Positions 37,464 through 47,003 of a stretch of 64,000 nt of DNA are shown piece by piece; positions within the stretch are counted from its first letter, which is position 1, and every line of letters begins with the position of its first letter. This DNA comes from Medicago truncatula (lineage: Eukaryota > Streptophyta > Magnoliopsida > Fabales > Fabaceae), in the NCBI RefSeq assembly GCF_003473485.1, contig NC_053045.1, forward strand, positions 36,678,494-36,742,493. The letters run 5' to 3'. The translations under genes were made by a program, and so were the position numbers. The notes under the pieces were generated by a model. The model worked only from the letters and a program-made list of their open reading frames with translations, searched no databases and was not told the origin of the DNA.

Positions 37464-38699
37464 TCAGCTACCATAATGGTGATTCCTAGCAGCCATATTC
37501 GCAACCTGAGCCTGCAACTGAGCAGCTCTAACTTTAGCAGCCGTAGCACGGTGAAAGAACTGCTCCCTGGACAACGCCCTCACACTCCTCAAATACTGAT
37601 CAAACGGCACAGAGCCAACCTGAACACCCTTATCCAAGGCATAAAGCGTATCTTCAATAGCCAAATCAGCAGAAGTACAATCAAGCATCTGTTTCGAAAG
37701 CACATCCACACACTCGAAAGCCTCCTCAGCATTCTCCACACTCCCCAATTTCTTCCCTTGATTCTCCCTCAACCAACCCTCCAAAACATCCGTATTCATC
37801 AAAACCATCTGCAACTGTTGCTCCAAACCCTCCATCTCATCTTGCATCTCCTTCACACCATTATTCAAAACCTCCTCCCTCTGCTTCAAAACCCCTTGCA
37901 AACCAAACAACCCTTCCATTTCACCTTCTCTAGTCTTCCTCAACGCCGTTACATCATTATGCACCATCTCCACCAGCTTGTTAATAGCATTCCTCCTAAA
38001 AACCTCGGTAGGATCCTCCGTATGCGTAGGCCGAGAAGGCGCAGGTGAATAAGGTGAAGGAGGATAACTATTAATATTAATATTACTATTAATCCTACCA
38101 GGATGAGAATACCCAGATGGAGGATTAGTTCCAAAATTAGAACTTTGATTGGTATTTGGATTAGGATTAGGATTATGATTATGATTTTGATGAGGGTTAG
38201 GATTAGGATTAGGTCTACGTTGAGAATAAAGAGGAGGATCACGACCAAAAATCAAACTCAAAGCAAGAACAAGATCAACCAAATTAGAACTAGGGTAAAT
38301 CCAATTATGCAGATACGGAACGGAAACCAATCCAGAAGGATTAACATGAGGATGAGCATGTTTAATAATCATATCCCTGGTGGGATTAACATAAACACGA
38401 GGAGGGTGACGAGGGTAAGATTCCATAAGCCAGATAACAATTGGGATGTTGTAGGTGACGGATTGGTAGGTCATGGGGATCGTACCGTCGGCTTGGAGGA
38501 GATTGACGGCGCGGCCGTCGTTATGAGTGTAGGTGGCGGTTTTGGGTTCGAGAGAAGGGAAGGTGGTGAGGAGAGAGAGGAGGTGTTGACGGATAAGCCA
38601 TTTGGTGTCTTCGGAGTAAGGGAGCGCGGAGGGGCCGCGTTGGGAGAGGATTGAGCTGAGGAATTGTTGGGTTTCTGGGTTTGGTGGTGGTGGAACCAT
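37464..38699 (-). CDS. ELC: ESCRT-I subunit VPS23/ELC (TSG101 homologue)
   Basis: An intronless frame of 411 residues from ATG at 38699 ([20 protein letters not shown]); upstream in-frame codons lack family similarity. The N-terminal UEV domain (about 15-160) shows the ubiquitin-E2-variant core ([53 protein letters not shown]) without a catalytic Cys. It is followed by an Asn/Pro/His low-complexity linker (about 190-265), a coiled coil (about 270-340) and the C-terminal steadiness box ([33 protein letters not shown]). In plants this protein binds ubiquitinated cargo and acts in endosomal sorting to multivesicular bodies; Arabidopsis ELC also affects cytokinesis and ploidy. A telo-box-like AAACCCTAAC lies immediately before the ATG. 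Length and domain order match the family. Confidence 0.95.
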   Translation of the reverse strand: MVPPPPNPETQQFLSSILSQRGPSALPYSEDTKWLIRQHLLSLLTTFPSLEPKTATYTHNDGRAVNLLQADGTIPMTYQSVTYNIPIVIWLMESYPRHPPRVYVNPTRDMIIKHAHPHVNPSGLVSVPYLHNWIYPSSNLVDLVLALSLIFGRDPPLYSQRRPNPNPNPHQNHNHNPNPNPNTNQSSNFGTNPPSGYSHPGRINSNININSYPPSPYSPAPSRPTHTEDPTEVFRRNAINKLVEMVHNDVTALRKTREGEMEGLFGLQGVLKQREEVLNNGVKEMQDEMEGLEQQLQMVLMNTDVLEGWLRENQGKKLGSVENAEEAFECVDVLSKQMLDCTSADLAIEDTLYALDKGVQVGSVPFDQYLRSVRALSREQFFHRATAAKVRAAQLQAQVANMAARNHHYGS

Positions 38700-38799
38700 T
38701 GTTAGGGTTTGAATTTGTGCGATTGAATTGAATTGAATTTGATTGAGAATTGGAAAGAAGATGAATGTGGAGTGATGAAGACGGTGACTTAACAATCTG

Positions 38800-39725
38800 G
38801 GGTTACGCGTGTCATACTTTTCAATTTGTTATTTTAAACGACATCGTATAACTTTCTTTTTTTGAGAAAGAAAAAAAATAAAATCATTTGATTCCTTAAA
38901 TTATTGTAAAAACAATCAATTTTGATAATAGATGGACTAAATACTTGGAGGGAAAAATAGTTTAAGAACTTTTAGTTTATTAAAAAATGATTGTTTATAG
39001 ACTAAATTGATTATTTCAACATAAAAAAATTAATAAACTCCCATAAAAAGTTGGGGCTAAAATAAGTAATGAATGGAATATCACGAACTCACCAATCCAA
39101 TTAATAACTTGACAAAGATAAAAAAAACCTCATTCGCATAGTTTTAAATAATCCATTTTCATTTTTTATATAAACAAATGACAAGATTTTTTTACCACAA
39201 TTCATTGTTACACCAAATACAAGAATGGTCACACATAATCATTTTAGTTTGAATCCTAAATCGCGCTAGAATGCAATCCCACAATAATCTTTACACAAAA
39301 AAAAGTAGCAATCGATGGAACTTCCAAGTCCAACCTCCACACAATCATCATAAACATGTAAATAAAACGTATCAATGAGATTATTTACGAGTAACGTGTA
39401 AGCATATTTAACTGTAAAATTGTCTTGTGAATTTGATCACCATGTTGGTATATCTTCTATAATAGATGAAAGAAGAGGAGTATTTAAAACAACTTGAGCT
39501 TCGTCCTCAATAAACCAACCATGAACAAGATCAACATTCACAAAACTAATATTTTTGACTAGTGAATTAGTTAGGACGATTTTTCATTAATCAACTAATT
39601 AAATGAAAAATGTGTGTTCCATTGGTATTGTGATAACACGGGATAATGTTTTTCACTAGTTAATTAGTTAGAAGACCGCTTTTCACTAATGGTGTTCATA
39701 CATGTAATGCTCTCTGAATGGAAAT
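38800..39725. other. Intergenic stretch, no gene
   Basis: AT-rich. 39320-39368 is the inverted counterpart of 26546-26592. Repeats of an AATTAGTTAG(A/G) and TTTTTCACTA type occur at 39545-39690 and recur in diverged form at 40070 and 40615. Confidence 0.4.
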
Positions 39726-40079
39726 TTATACGTGAATATAAAGCGAATGAATAATAAGTTGAGTCGTTAAACTTTTTAAGATGACAAAATCTACTTTATT
39801 AAACACAACATTTATGGACCTAGGAGACATAACATTGTTATGCATTGCACGTTGAACTCTATGTAAAAGGTCAACAACTTGTGGTGTTAGGAAGTCGAAA
39901 GTGTCAAACATAAATGGTATAAAACACATGTTAACTGTCACAACACAATTTCTCGTGTTTGGCCACTTTATTTGAAGTGACTTTGAAGGTTTGTTTGTTC
40001 CACCGTAAAAGCTTTGATCCTCAATCCAAGTAGTAGTGAAGTCCGAGTCAAGTTCACACATGCATCTTTCACTAATCAA
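39726..40079 (-). pseudogene. Orphan protein fragment of probable mobile-element origin
   Basis: An open frame of 117 codons. The segment FDTFDFLTPQVVDLLHRVQR and SPRSINVVFNKVDFVIL resembles a conserved tail I associate with repetitive retroelement-linked proteins in plants; I cannot name the element with confidence. Upstream, the frame is short and bounded by repeats seen again at 40070 and 40615. Most likely a fossil, not a gene. Confidence 0.4.
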
Positions 40080-40148
40080 TTAGTCAAACGAAAAATATGT
40101 ATTTCATTAGCTCTATGGTTTTTGAATATCTTCTAAATAATTTTTGTA

Positions 40149-40532
40149 ATTAAATTAGGGAAATGTTAATCGATGTTACGGGACACTGGTTAAGGAAACA
40201 AATATAATAGGAGAATGTTAACCAATACCCTAAGGGCAATGATTAATCATCTAAAACAAATAAGTTTTAATGAAAAAGATGCGTAATCATTACTTTATCA
40301 AAAATATCATCTTATATTTTCAAGATAAAATTTATATTTATATACTTCCTTAACCATTATTACCCTTGAGCACACCGGTTAGCAAGACTCAATATAATAG
40401 TATTGTATCGAAAGTTGTGCAACCAACTCCTTAAAGTTTTAAAAAAAAAAGTTATTTTTAACTTAGAACTTTATTGTTTTAGCTTCCTTAATCAGTGTCT
40501 CGGGGCATTGATTAACATGACCCATTAAATTA
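40149..40532. mobile_element. Mutator-like MITE (outer element of a nest), 9-bp TSD
   Basis: The outer element (40158-40523) has ends GGGAAATGTTAATCGATG and the inverse of GGGTCATGTTAATCAATG. Its flanks are a perfect 9-bp duplication ATTAAATTA (40149-40157 and 40524-40532). About 190 bp of its length is a second element of the same family (40211-40390). Related to 55574-55756. Confidence 0.85.
40201..40400. mobile_element. Same-family MITE nested inside the outer element
   Basis: The inner element (about 40211-40390) has ends GAGAATGTTAACCAATACCC and the inverse of GAGTCTTGCTAACCGGTGTG. It is bounded by a perfect AATATAATAG duplication (40201-40210 and 40391-40400; 9 or 10 bp). It inserted into a relative of itself. 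Confidence 0.82.
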
Positions 40533-40685
40533 TAATACATTATTTGTAATTTCCTGAATAAACCATATATGAGACAAATATTTTTATTAATCAATTAATT
40601 ATAAGATAATACTCACTAGCCAATCAATCAAAAGAAAAATATGTATTTAACTGTATTGTGATTTTTCAACATCTTCTAAATCAAC

Positions 40686-40886
40686 ATTTGAAACAAATTT
40701 TGTATGGGTGTCATGTAAGTTTGTTATTTCTTTTTTGGTGGCGGCAACCTTTTGTTAGGTGTCTTGACTTTGTAACAGATATTATGTGAATCATCACTTT
40801 TGGCACATCTTGTGCTGGGTGAATCACCTTTTATTTAGACAATATATTCCATTTTGATTTGTTAAAAAAAATATTTGAAACAAATT
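40686..40886 (+). mobile_element. LINE 3'-end fragment, 14-bp TSD
   Basis: A perfect 14-bp duplication ATTTGAAACAAATT (40686-40699 and 40873-40886) brackets 173 bp that matches the 3' UTR of the LINE at 9037-9200 (GTATGGG(T/C)(G/A)TCATGTAA, GCACATCTTGTGCTGGGTGA, AATATATTCCATTTTGATTTG), ending in poly(A). A severe 5' truncation. Confidence 0.88.
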
Positions 40887-41152
40887 ATAACACACTAATT
40901 AAGTAATTATAGTTTACTGCATAAATCATACACAAACATTTTTTTCCCTTAATCAAATCAAACACTATATGACTGAACCACTTTAAAATGAACTAATTAA
41001 AAAAAATAGTTATTTTCAATATGAAATATTTAAACTTCCATCAAAATATGTTTGGTCTTTCAAAAAAAACAAAAACATTTGTGTTTACATAAAGACGCAA
41101 AAAACCAATCCCACTGAGGTGTTGTCGCGGCGGTTGTAGTTCATGAATTCCG

Positions 41153-43822
41153 ATGAAGCTCCGCCATCTCCGTCGCGCACGTCTCTCCCTCTCACCTCTT
41201 CAAAGAACCTTTTCCACTTCCAAATCCACCAACGAAAACGACACTCATTTCATCACACACATTTCCGACATTGTTCGAGGAAATCTAAGTTGGAAAATCG
41301 CATTCAACGACCCATCAATTTCATCCACATTGAAACCCCATCATGTCGAACAAGTCTTAATCAACACCTTACATGATTCAAAGTTAGCTTTACGCTTCTT
41401 CAACTTCCTCGGATTACACAAAAACATGAACCACACGACAACCTCGTTTGCTATCTTAGTTCATGCCCTGGTTCAAAATAAGCTTTTTTGGCCCGCGAAT
41501 TCGCTTTTGCATACCCTTCTCCTTCGTGGGTCGGATCCAAAATTTGTTTTTGAGAAATTTCTTGAATCTCATAAGCAATGTAAGTTTTCTTCCACTTTGG
41601 GGTTTGATTTTTTGGTTCATAGTTATTTGCAAAATACAAGAGTTTTTGATGCTGTAGTTGTTTTAAGACTCATGCTTGGTAATACTTTGTTGCCTGAGGT
41701 TAGAACTTTGAGTGCAATTTTAAATGGGTTATTGAGAATTAGGAAATTTATATTGGTTTGGGAAGTTTTTGATGAGTCTGTGAATGCTGGTGTTAAACCT
41801 GATCCTTATACTTGTTCCGCTGTAATTCGGAGCTTGTGTGAGTTAAAAGATTTTTGTAGAGCTAAGGAAAAGATTTTGTGGATGGAATCTAATAGGTTTG
41901 ATTTGAGTATTGTGACTTATAATGTATTGATTCATGGTCTGTGTAAGGGTGGTGGGGTTTTGGAAGCTCTTGAGGTTAGAAAATCGTTGAGGGAAAAGGG
42001 TTTGAAGGAAGATGTTGTTACATATTGTACATTGGTGCTTGGATTTTGTAGGGTGCAACAGTTTGATGATGGAATTTGCCTCATGAATGAAATGGTTGAA
42101 TTAGGGTTTGTTCCAACTGAGGCTGCTGTATCGGGGTTAGTGGATGGGTTGCGAAAGAAGGGAAATATTGACAGTGCTTATGATTTGGTTGTTAAGTTAG
42201 GAAGGTTTGGTTTTCTACCAAATTTGTTTGTATATAACGCGTTAATAAACGCTTTGTGCAAAGGTGAGGATTTGGATAAAGCAGAGTTGCTTTATAAAAA
42301 TATGCATTCGATGAACTTGCCGCTGAATGATGTTACTTACTCTATTCTGATTGATTCCTTTTGCAAAAGGGGGATGTTGGATGTTGCTGAATCTTATTTT
42401 GGTAGAATGATAGAAGATGGTATAAGAGAAACCATTTATCCCTACAACTCTTTGATAAATGGCCATTGTAAGTTCGGGGATTTGAGTGCTGCTGAGTTTC
42501 TGTATACAAAGATGATCAATGAAGGGTTAGAGCCAACTGCCACTACCTTTACAACATTGATTAGTGGATATTGTAAAGACCTACAAGTAGAAAAAGCATT
42601 CAAGCTATATAGGGAGATGAATGAGAAAGAAATTGCTCCAAGTGTTTATACTTTCACTGCACTTATTTACGGACTTTGCAGTACAAATGAGATGGCCGAA
42701 GCATCCAAACTTTTCGACGAAATGGTGGAAAGAAAAATCAAGCCAACTGAGGTAACATATAATGTTATGATTGAAGGCTATTGTAAGGCTCATAACATGG
42801 ATAAAGCCTTTGAATTGCTTGAAGACATGCTCCATAATGGCCTTGTTCCAGACACATATACATACAGACCTCTTATAAGTGGCCTTTGTTCTACTGGTAG
42901 GGTTTCAGCAGCTAAAGATTTTATTGATGATCTCCACAAGAAGAATCTCAAGTTAAATGAGATGTGCTATAGTGCACTTCTACATGGTTATTGCGGCCAA
43001 GGAAGACTGACGGAGGCACTGAGTGCTTCTTGTGAGATGATTCAACGAGGAATCAACATGGACCTTGTTTGCCACGCTGTTCTTATTGATGGTGCAATGA
43101 AGCAGCAAGACATGAAAAGGTTATTTGGTCTCTTAAAAAAGATGTATGATCAGGGATTGAGACCTGATAGTGTGATATATACAAGTATGATTGATGCATA
43201 CAGCAAAGAAGGATCTTTTAAAAAATCCGGTGAATGTTTAGATTTAATGGTTACTGAGAAATGCTTTCCTAATGTTGTGACTTATACTGCTTTCATGAAT
43301 GGTTTATGCAAAGTTGGTGAAATCGATAGAGCGGGTCACCTTTTTGAAAAAATGCTGACTGCAAATATCTCTCCTAATTCAGTTACATATGGTTGTTTTC
43401 TTGACAGTCTTACGAAGGAGGGAAATATGAAGGAAGCTACAGACCTTCACCATGAGATGCTTAAAGGGCTTTTAGCAAACACTGCAACATATAACATTCT
43501 TATCCGTGGCTTCTGCAAATTGGGTAGATTAATCGAAGCCACCAAAGTTCTTTCTGAAATGACTGAAAATGGGATTTTCCCTGACTGTATAACCTATTCA
43601 ACTATAATTTATGAGCATTGCAGAAGTGGCGATGTAGGAGCAGCAGTTGAACTGTGGGATACCATGTTAAGAAAAGGTGTTGAGCCAGATTCAGTTGCAT
43701 TTAACTTGCTAATATATGGTTGCTGTGTTAATGGAGCACTCGACAAGGCATTTGAATTGCGTAATGACATGCTGAGTAGAGGGTTGAAGCCAAGACAAAT
43801 TTTACAATTGCAGAAGGTGTAA
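41153..43822 (+). CDS. P-class pentatricopeptide repeat protein (At5g59900-like)
   Basis: An intronless frame of 889 residues. The N-terminus MKLRHLRRARLSLSPLQRTF is basic and Ser-rich, a probable mitochondrial presequence. From about residue 150 to 880 it is a near-continuous run of about 20 PPR motifs of 35 residues, with typical cores such as VTYNVLIHGLCKGGGVLEAL, YTFTALIYGLCSTNEMAEA and VTYTAFMNGLCKVGEIDRA. No E or DYW tail, so it is P-class. Overall length and the N-terminal region (KPHHVEQVLINTLHDSKLALRFFNF) fit Arabidopsis At5g59900 (about 900 aa). P-class PPRs bind organelle RNA sequence-specifically to stabilise, process or activate it; the target here is unknown. An out-of-frame ATG at 41143, ten bases upstream, could attenuate initiation. 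Confidence 0.94.
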   Translation: MKLRHLRRARLSLSPLQRTFSTSKSTNENDTHFITHISDIVRGNLSWKIAFNDPSISSTLKPHHVEQVLINTLHDSKLALRFFNFLGLHKNMNHTTTSFAILVHALVQNKLFWPANSLLHTLLLRGSDPKFVFEKFLESHKQCKFSSTLGFDFLVHSYLQNTRVFDAVVVLRLMLGNTLLPEVRTLSAILNGLLRIRKFILVWEVFDESVNAGVKPDPYTCSAVIRSLCELKDFCRAKEKILWMESNRFDLSIVTYNVLIHGLCKGGGVLEALEVRKSLREKGLKEDVVTYCTLVLGFCRVQQFDDGICLMNEMVELGFVPTEAAVSGLVDGLRKKGNIDSAYDLVVKLGRFGFLPNLFVYNALINALCKGEDLDKAELLYKNMHSMNLPLNDVTYSILIDSFCKRGMLDVAESYFGRMIEDGIRETIYPYNSLINGHCKFGDLSAAEFLYTKMINEGLEPTATTFTTLISGYCKDLQVEKAFKLYREMNEKEIAPSVYTFTALIYGLCSTNEMAEASKLFDEMVERKIKPTEVTYNVMIEGYCKAHNMDKAFELLEDMLHNGLVPDTYTYRPLISGLCSTGRVSAAKDFIDDLHKKNLKLNEMCYSALLHGYCGQGRLTEALSASCEMIQRGINMDLVCHAVLIDGAMKQQDMKRLFGLLKKMYDQGLRPDSVIYTSMIDAYSKEGSFKKSGECLDLMVTEKCFPNVVTYTAFMNGLCKVGEIDRAGHLFEKMLTANISPNSVTYGCFLDSLTKEGNMKEATDLHHEMLKGLLANTATYNILIRGFCKLGRLIEATKVLSEMTENGIFPDCITYSTIIYEHCRSGDVGAAVELWDTMLRKGVEPDSVAFNLLIYGCCVNGALDKAFELRNDMLSRGLKPRQILQLQKV

Positions 43823-43990
43823 TATAAGAGCAGCAGTTGATTTGTGGTATAACATGCTCAGAAAAAGGTCGATAGCGTGATTTGGGTGTGTGCAACTTTC
43901 TAATGCACGGTGGCTGTGTAACTGGAGAGGTTGACACGGCACTTCGGTTGTACCATAGCATGTTAACAAGAGCAGTGAAGCTAAGGTAGA
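43808..43990 (+). pseudogene. Decayed duplicate of the last PPR unit
   Basis: Directly behind the stop, the sequence aligns with 43631-43800. Shared features include GGAGCAGCAGTTGA/AGAGCAGCAGTTGA, a TGTGGTATAACATGCTCAGA stretch against the final ELWDTMLRKG coding region, and a shifted reading CVTGEVDTALRLYHSMLTRAVK against CVNGALDKAFELRNDMLSRGLK. A frameshift and stop codons make it noncoding. Confidence 0.75.
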
Positions 43991-44937
43991 ATCTCTTTTG
44001 GCTGAACTATCTGAAAATGAGGTTGATGCCTGAAGTTGAAGGTGGTTTCTGCAGCCTGGAAATGTGGAAGTGTTTGTATTTGCTATCATATGGTGTCATC
44101 TCCAAGTCAGAAGAGCTCGGTAAAAGGTCAGTATCTGCAGTGTTAAAAAACTGTTCTATTAGTTTTAATAACAATTTCTGAATGTGTTACTATTTGGGAC
44201 TTGAATCCTTTAAATCAGAAATTTTAATCATCAAGTAGAAAATCTAGCTGAGATTGTGATACAATATGTTTACATGTATCACATACTAAGAAGTTGTTTA
44301 TATCCACTCTTTTGATTTTTTTTGTCAACAGTTATAACACACGATTTTTTCTTCTAAAGCGAATCTTTCCCTCACGATGCCTCATTTTATAACAGCATTG
44401 TTCTACGGTTAGATCCTTTACCTTGTATATGAACTGTGTACACTTGCTTTTTATCTGCAGAGGTGAATGAGAGCATTACCAAACGGAGAATTGGAAAAGC
44501 ATTGAATCAAATTAAAATGGAAACAAAACATTGAATATTGCAGAGAAGAAACCAACGTTCAAGCAGCAACACTTTGCAAGTAATAATAAAGTACAAAACT
44601 GGAAATTTCGATTGAAGCTTGTTGTCAGGCCTAACTTGTATGTAGGCAATTCTTATGTTTATTGTACCACTAATTTTTTATTTTTATTTTACTTAGAACT
44701 TGATGATGATGATGATGAAAAAATTCAATTACAAAGCAGTAATTCTTTTGTCAGTACTCAATATTGGTGCTTGTATAGTGCTGTGAAAATATAGACAGAC
44801 TGTTTGAAGCAGTTGATACAAATTTTGTTTAGCTGATTTGATTTGTTGCAATGAAGCTCTATACTCCAAAATTGGAGATGTGTCCTGATATGTATCGGAT
44901 ACCGGTATTTTTATGATACTTCTGGATATGTCCTAGA

Positions 44938-44989
44938 AGTATCCAATCATTTTTTTTTTTTTTTTTTTGGTACAGTATCCAATCATTTT
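44938..44989 (-). mobile_element. Micro-insertion, 16-bp target duplication
   Basis: AGTATCCAATCATTTT is perfect on both sides (44938-44953, 44974-44989) of a 20-nt T tract plus GGTAC, i.e. GTACC plus poly(A) on the minus strand, the same ending as the SINE tails (ACCAAAA). Confidence 0.65.
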
Positions 44990-45448
44990 CTATTATTTAA
45001 AAAGACATACATTTGAGATACTTCATGCATACTCTTAGGATTATGGTGGGTAGCCGGGTACGTATTCTATAAGAATCCAAACTCTTATTGTTTTATGAAA
45101 TATATATTATTGACGAAAACAAATATATATTAATACATTCTAAATAATTTGTGATTACACATCTTCATCTTCGTTGGACTCAATCGGAAAACAATATAGA
45201 CGCTGAACAATGGGAGTATTACAATATTTTTCTTTTGCTAGTAGAGCATTATATATTTGAAACTATTTTACATATTTTTGACAAATTTGTTTATAGATTA
45301 AATATATTTTTAAAACAATTAGTTTTACGTATTGTAAAAAAAAAATCATCAACCTCCCATAAATAAAGAAGTGTCACTTTTCTTTTTCGTGATGTTACTG
45401 TTATATTTCAATTTACGACTGCATTATTGTGCTTTTTTTGTTATTGTC

Positions 45449-45501
45449 AAAACTATAGTATTGTCCCCTCAGAAAAGAAAAAAAAAAAACTATAGCATTG
45501 T
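45449..45501 (+). mobile_element. Micro-insertion, 16-bp target duplication
   Basis: AAAACTATAG(T/C)ATTGT at 45449-45464 and 45486-45501 brackets 21 nt: CCCCTCAGAAAAG plus A tract. Confidence 0.6.
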
Positions 45502-45596
45502 GTTGAACACTTGAAATAATACAATTATACAAGTGGGAATTTGCAATTTCGACAATGACCAAAAAACAAAGGGAGAAAAAACAATATAATTTTCAT

Positions 45597-45668
45597 TATC
45601 AGAGCCTGGTTTCGATCCAGGGACCTGTGGGTTATGGGCCCACCACGCTTCCGCTGCGCCACTCTGAT
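45597..45668 (-). tRNA. Initiator tRNA-Met (CAT)
   Basis: A 72-nt gene on the minus strand starting ATCAGAGTGGCGCAGCGGAA. The acceptor stem ATCAGAG pairs with CTCTGAT, and the discriminator is A. The anticodon loop reads GGGCCCATAACCC (anticodon CAT, three G:C pairs below the loop, an initiator hallmark). The T arm is GGTCCCTGGATCGAAACCAG; the AUCGAAA loop replacing TTCGAAT and the A1:U72 pair are typical of plant initiator tRNAs. No intron and no CCA encoded. Intact; it should deliver the first methionine of cytosolic translation. Confidence 0.96.
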
Positions 45669-47003
45669 TATTATGTTATGTTGCTGATGAAAAAATATCT
45701 ATATAATCTGGGGAAAGTTTCATTACGTGTTTTTTTATTGAAAAATAACTCACTTAAATTAATAACGCAAGTGTTGTTTGGTTTTGGGCTATGATAATAG
45801 TGAATAACAGGAAGAAAACATACGTTATCACCATAGTTACAGTTCATGGAATTTTAACAGTTTATCATACTACACCTTAACACTATTTTTATTACTACTT
45901 GTGCTTAGCCTCTTGTTGTGGGTTTGGTACTACTTCTGTTAATATTCAAGTTTTGCTTTGCTGCTCAAAAAAATCATTAACACCATTTTAATTTTATGTG
46001 AAATGAATTTACGTAGTGAAAGTGAATTGAATTGAGTTGAGTTGAATTTGAATTCGTGTACACCGCTTTAATAGAATTTTCATATAAACAACATTTTTTG
46101 AATGAGGTGATAAAATCTTAGTTTACGTTTACTCCTATCACATCCGGGGAAAAAATTGAGGAAAAAATGGAATACATGAAATGGTTTATAAAAAATGGTT
46201 TGAATTCGAATACAAGAATGAGAGGGAGGCAAAAGGAAGAAAATGGAAGGAGGAGATAGAGTCAAAGGATAATAGTTGAAAATTTTGTCAATTTGAAGTA
46301 CAACCAGAAATACTTGGGATGTAACTAGAAAATATCTAAAAAAATTGTAAGGCGTCTCAGAATGATGCCATGCGACATGTCAGTAACATTTTATGAAGAT
46401 GCCTCACAGGACATAGAATAGAAAAGTATATGCATTAGATGTAGAGAAAGTTCATTCCAAATTTGTTTAGCTATTTACCTTCAATAGGCATAATACCATA
46501 AGTGGTTTTGAAAACAAGTGAACTAGCAATGCTATCCACTATCCATATTGTTAACCAGCAATGGTGTTTTTTCGTCATGAGATTAAATCCATGTCTAGTG
46601 TTTTGATTATTTTCCTAGCACTGGTATTTTTTTCATGCCAAAATGACATTAATTTTGTTACATGGCCTGAAAATAGTCACATACCTTCCAAAACCAATCA
46701 TGGTACTTCTAGGAACATAAGTTTTGGACAAACAAAACATTTAAAACAATGAATTCGACCTACTGTATTTTCTTAGTCTCATGATTCCAGTTATTGTGGG
46801 GGATCCTCCCCAACAAGAAGTTTTCATCATCATCATTACTGTCAACTAAAGACTAACTACAAATTCTTGTGTGGGCGAAAAACATGCAAAATCTTCCCGG
46901 GATTCCAATGAAGTAATGTTCTGCATAACGTTCGATGTGTTGTCCTTCATGAACACGCAACCCAACCTCATGGTAAATAATGAACCTCTTTCACTGGACA
47001 TGA
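45669..47003. other. Intergenic stretch between tRNA and PTH2
   Basis: Mostly AT-rich. Nothing convincing apart from the weak small frame at 46591-46752. Confidence 0.4.
46591..46752 (+). CDS. Weak candidate: 53-codon secreted peptide
   Basis: The frame MSSVLIIFLALVFFSCQNDI begins with a hydrophobic stretch resembling a signal peptide, followed by a polar tail with no Cys pattern (HGTSRNISFGQTKHLKQ). It does not match the Cys-rich NCR or defensin pattern, nor a CLE motif that I can see. A chance frame is quite possible. Confidence 0.15.
   Translation: MSSVLIIFLALVFFSCQNDINFVTWPENSHIPSKTNHGTSRNISFGQTKHLKQ

Larger units (their letters stand above)
43991..45596. other. Intergenic stretch with two micro-insertions
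   Basis: No gene supported; the 87-codon frame at 44531 ends in simple GATGAT repeat sequence. It holds the micro-insertions at 44938 and 45449. Confidence 0.5.

Noticed and set aside
37476..38654. Long frames opposite ELC (190 and 183 codons)
   Set aside because: Antisense shadows of the ELC coding sequence, rich in Arg and Ile from its Asn/Pro codons.
45555..45794. 79-codon frame across the tRNA gene
   Set aside because: The sequence is an intact initiator tRNA on the other strand; the frame is incidental.
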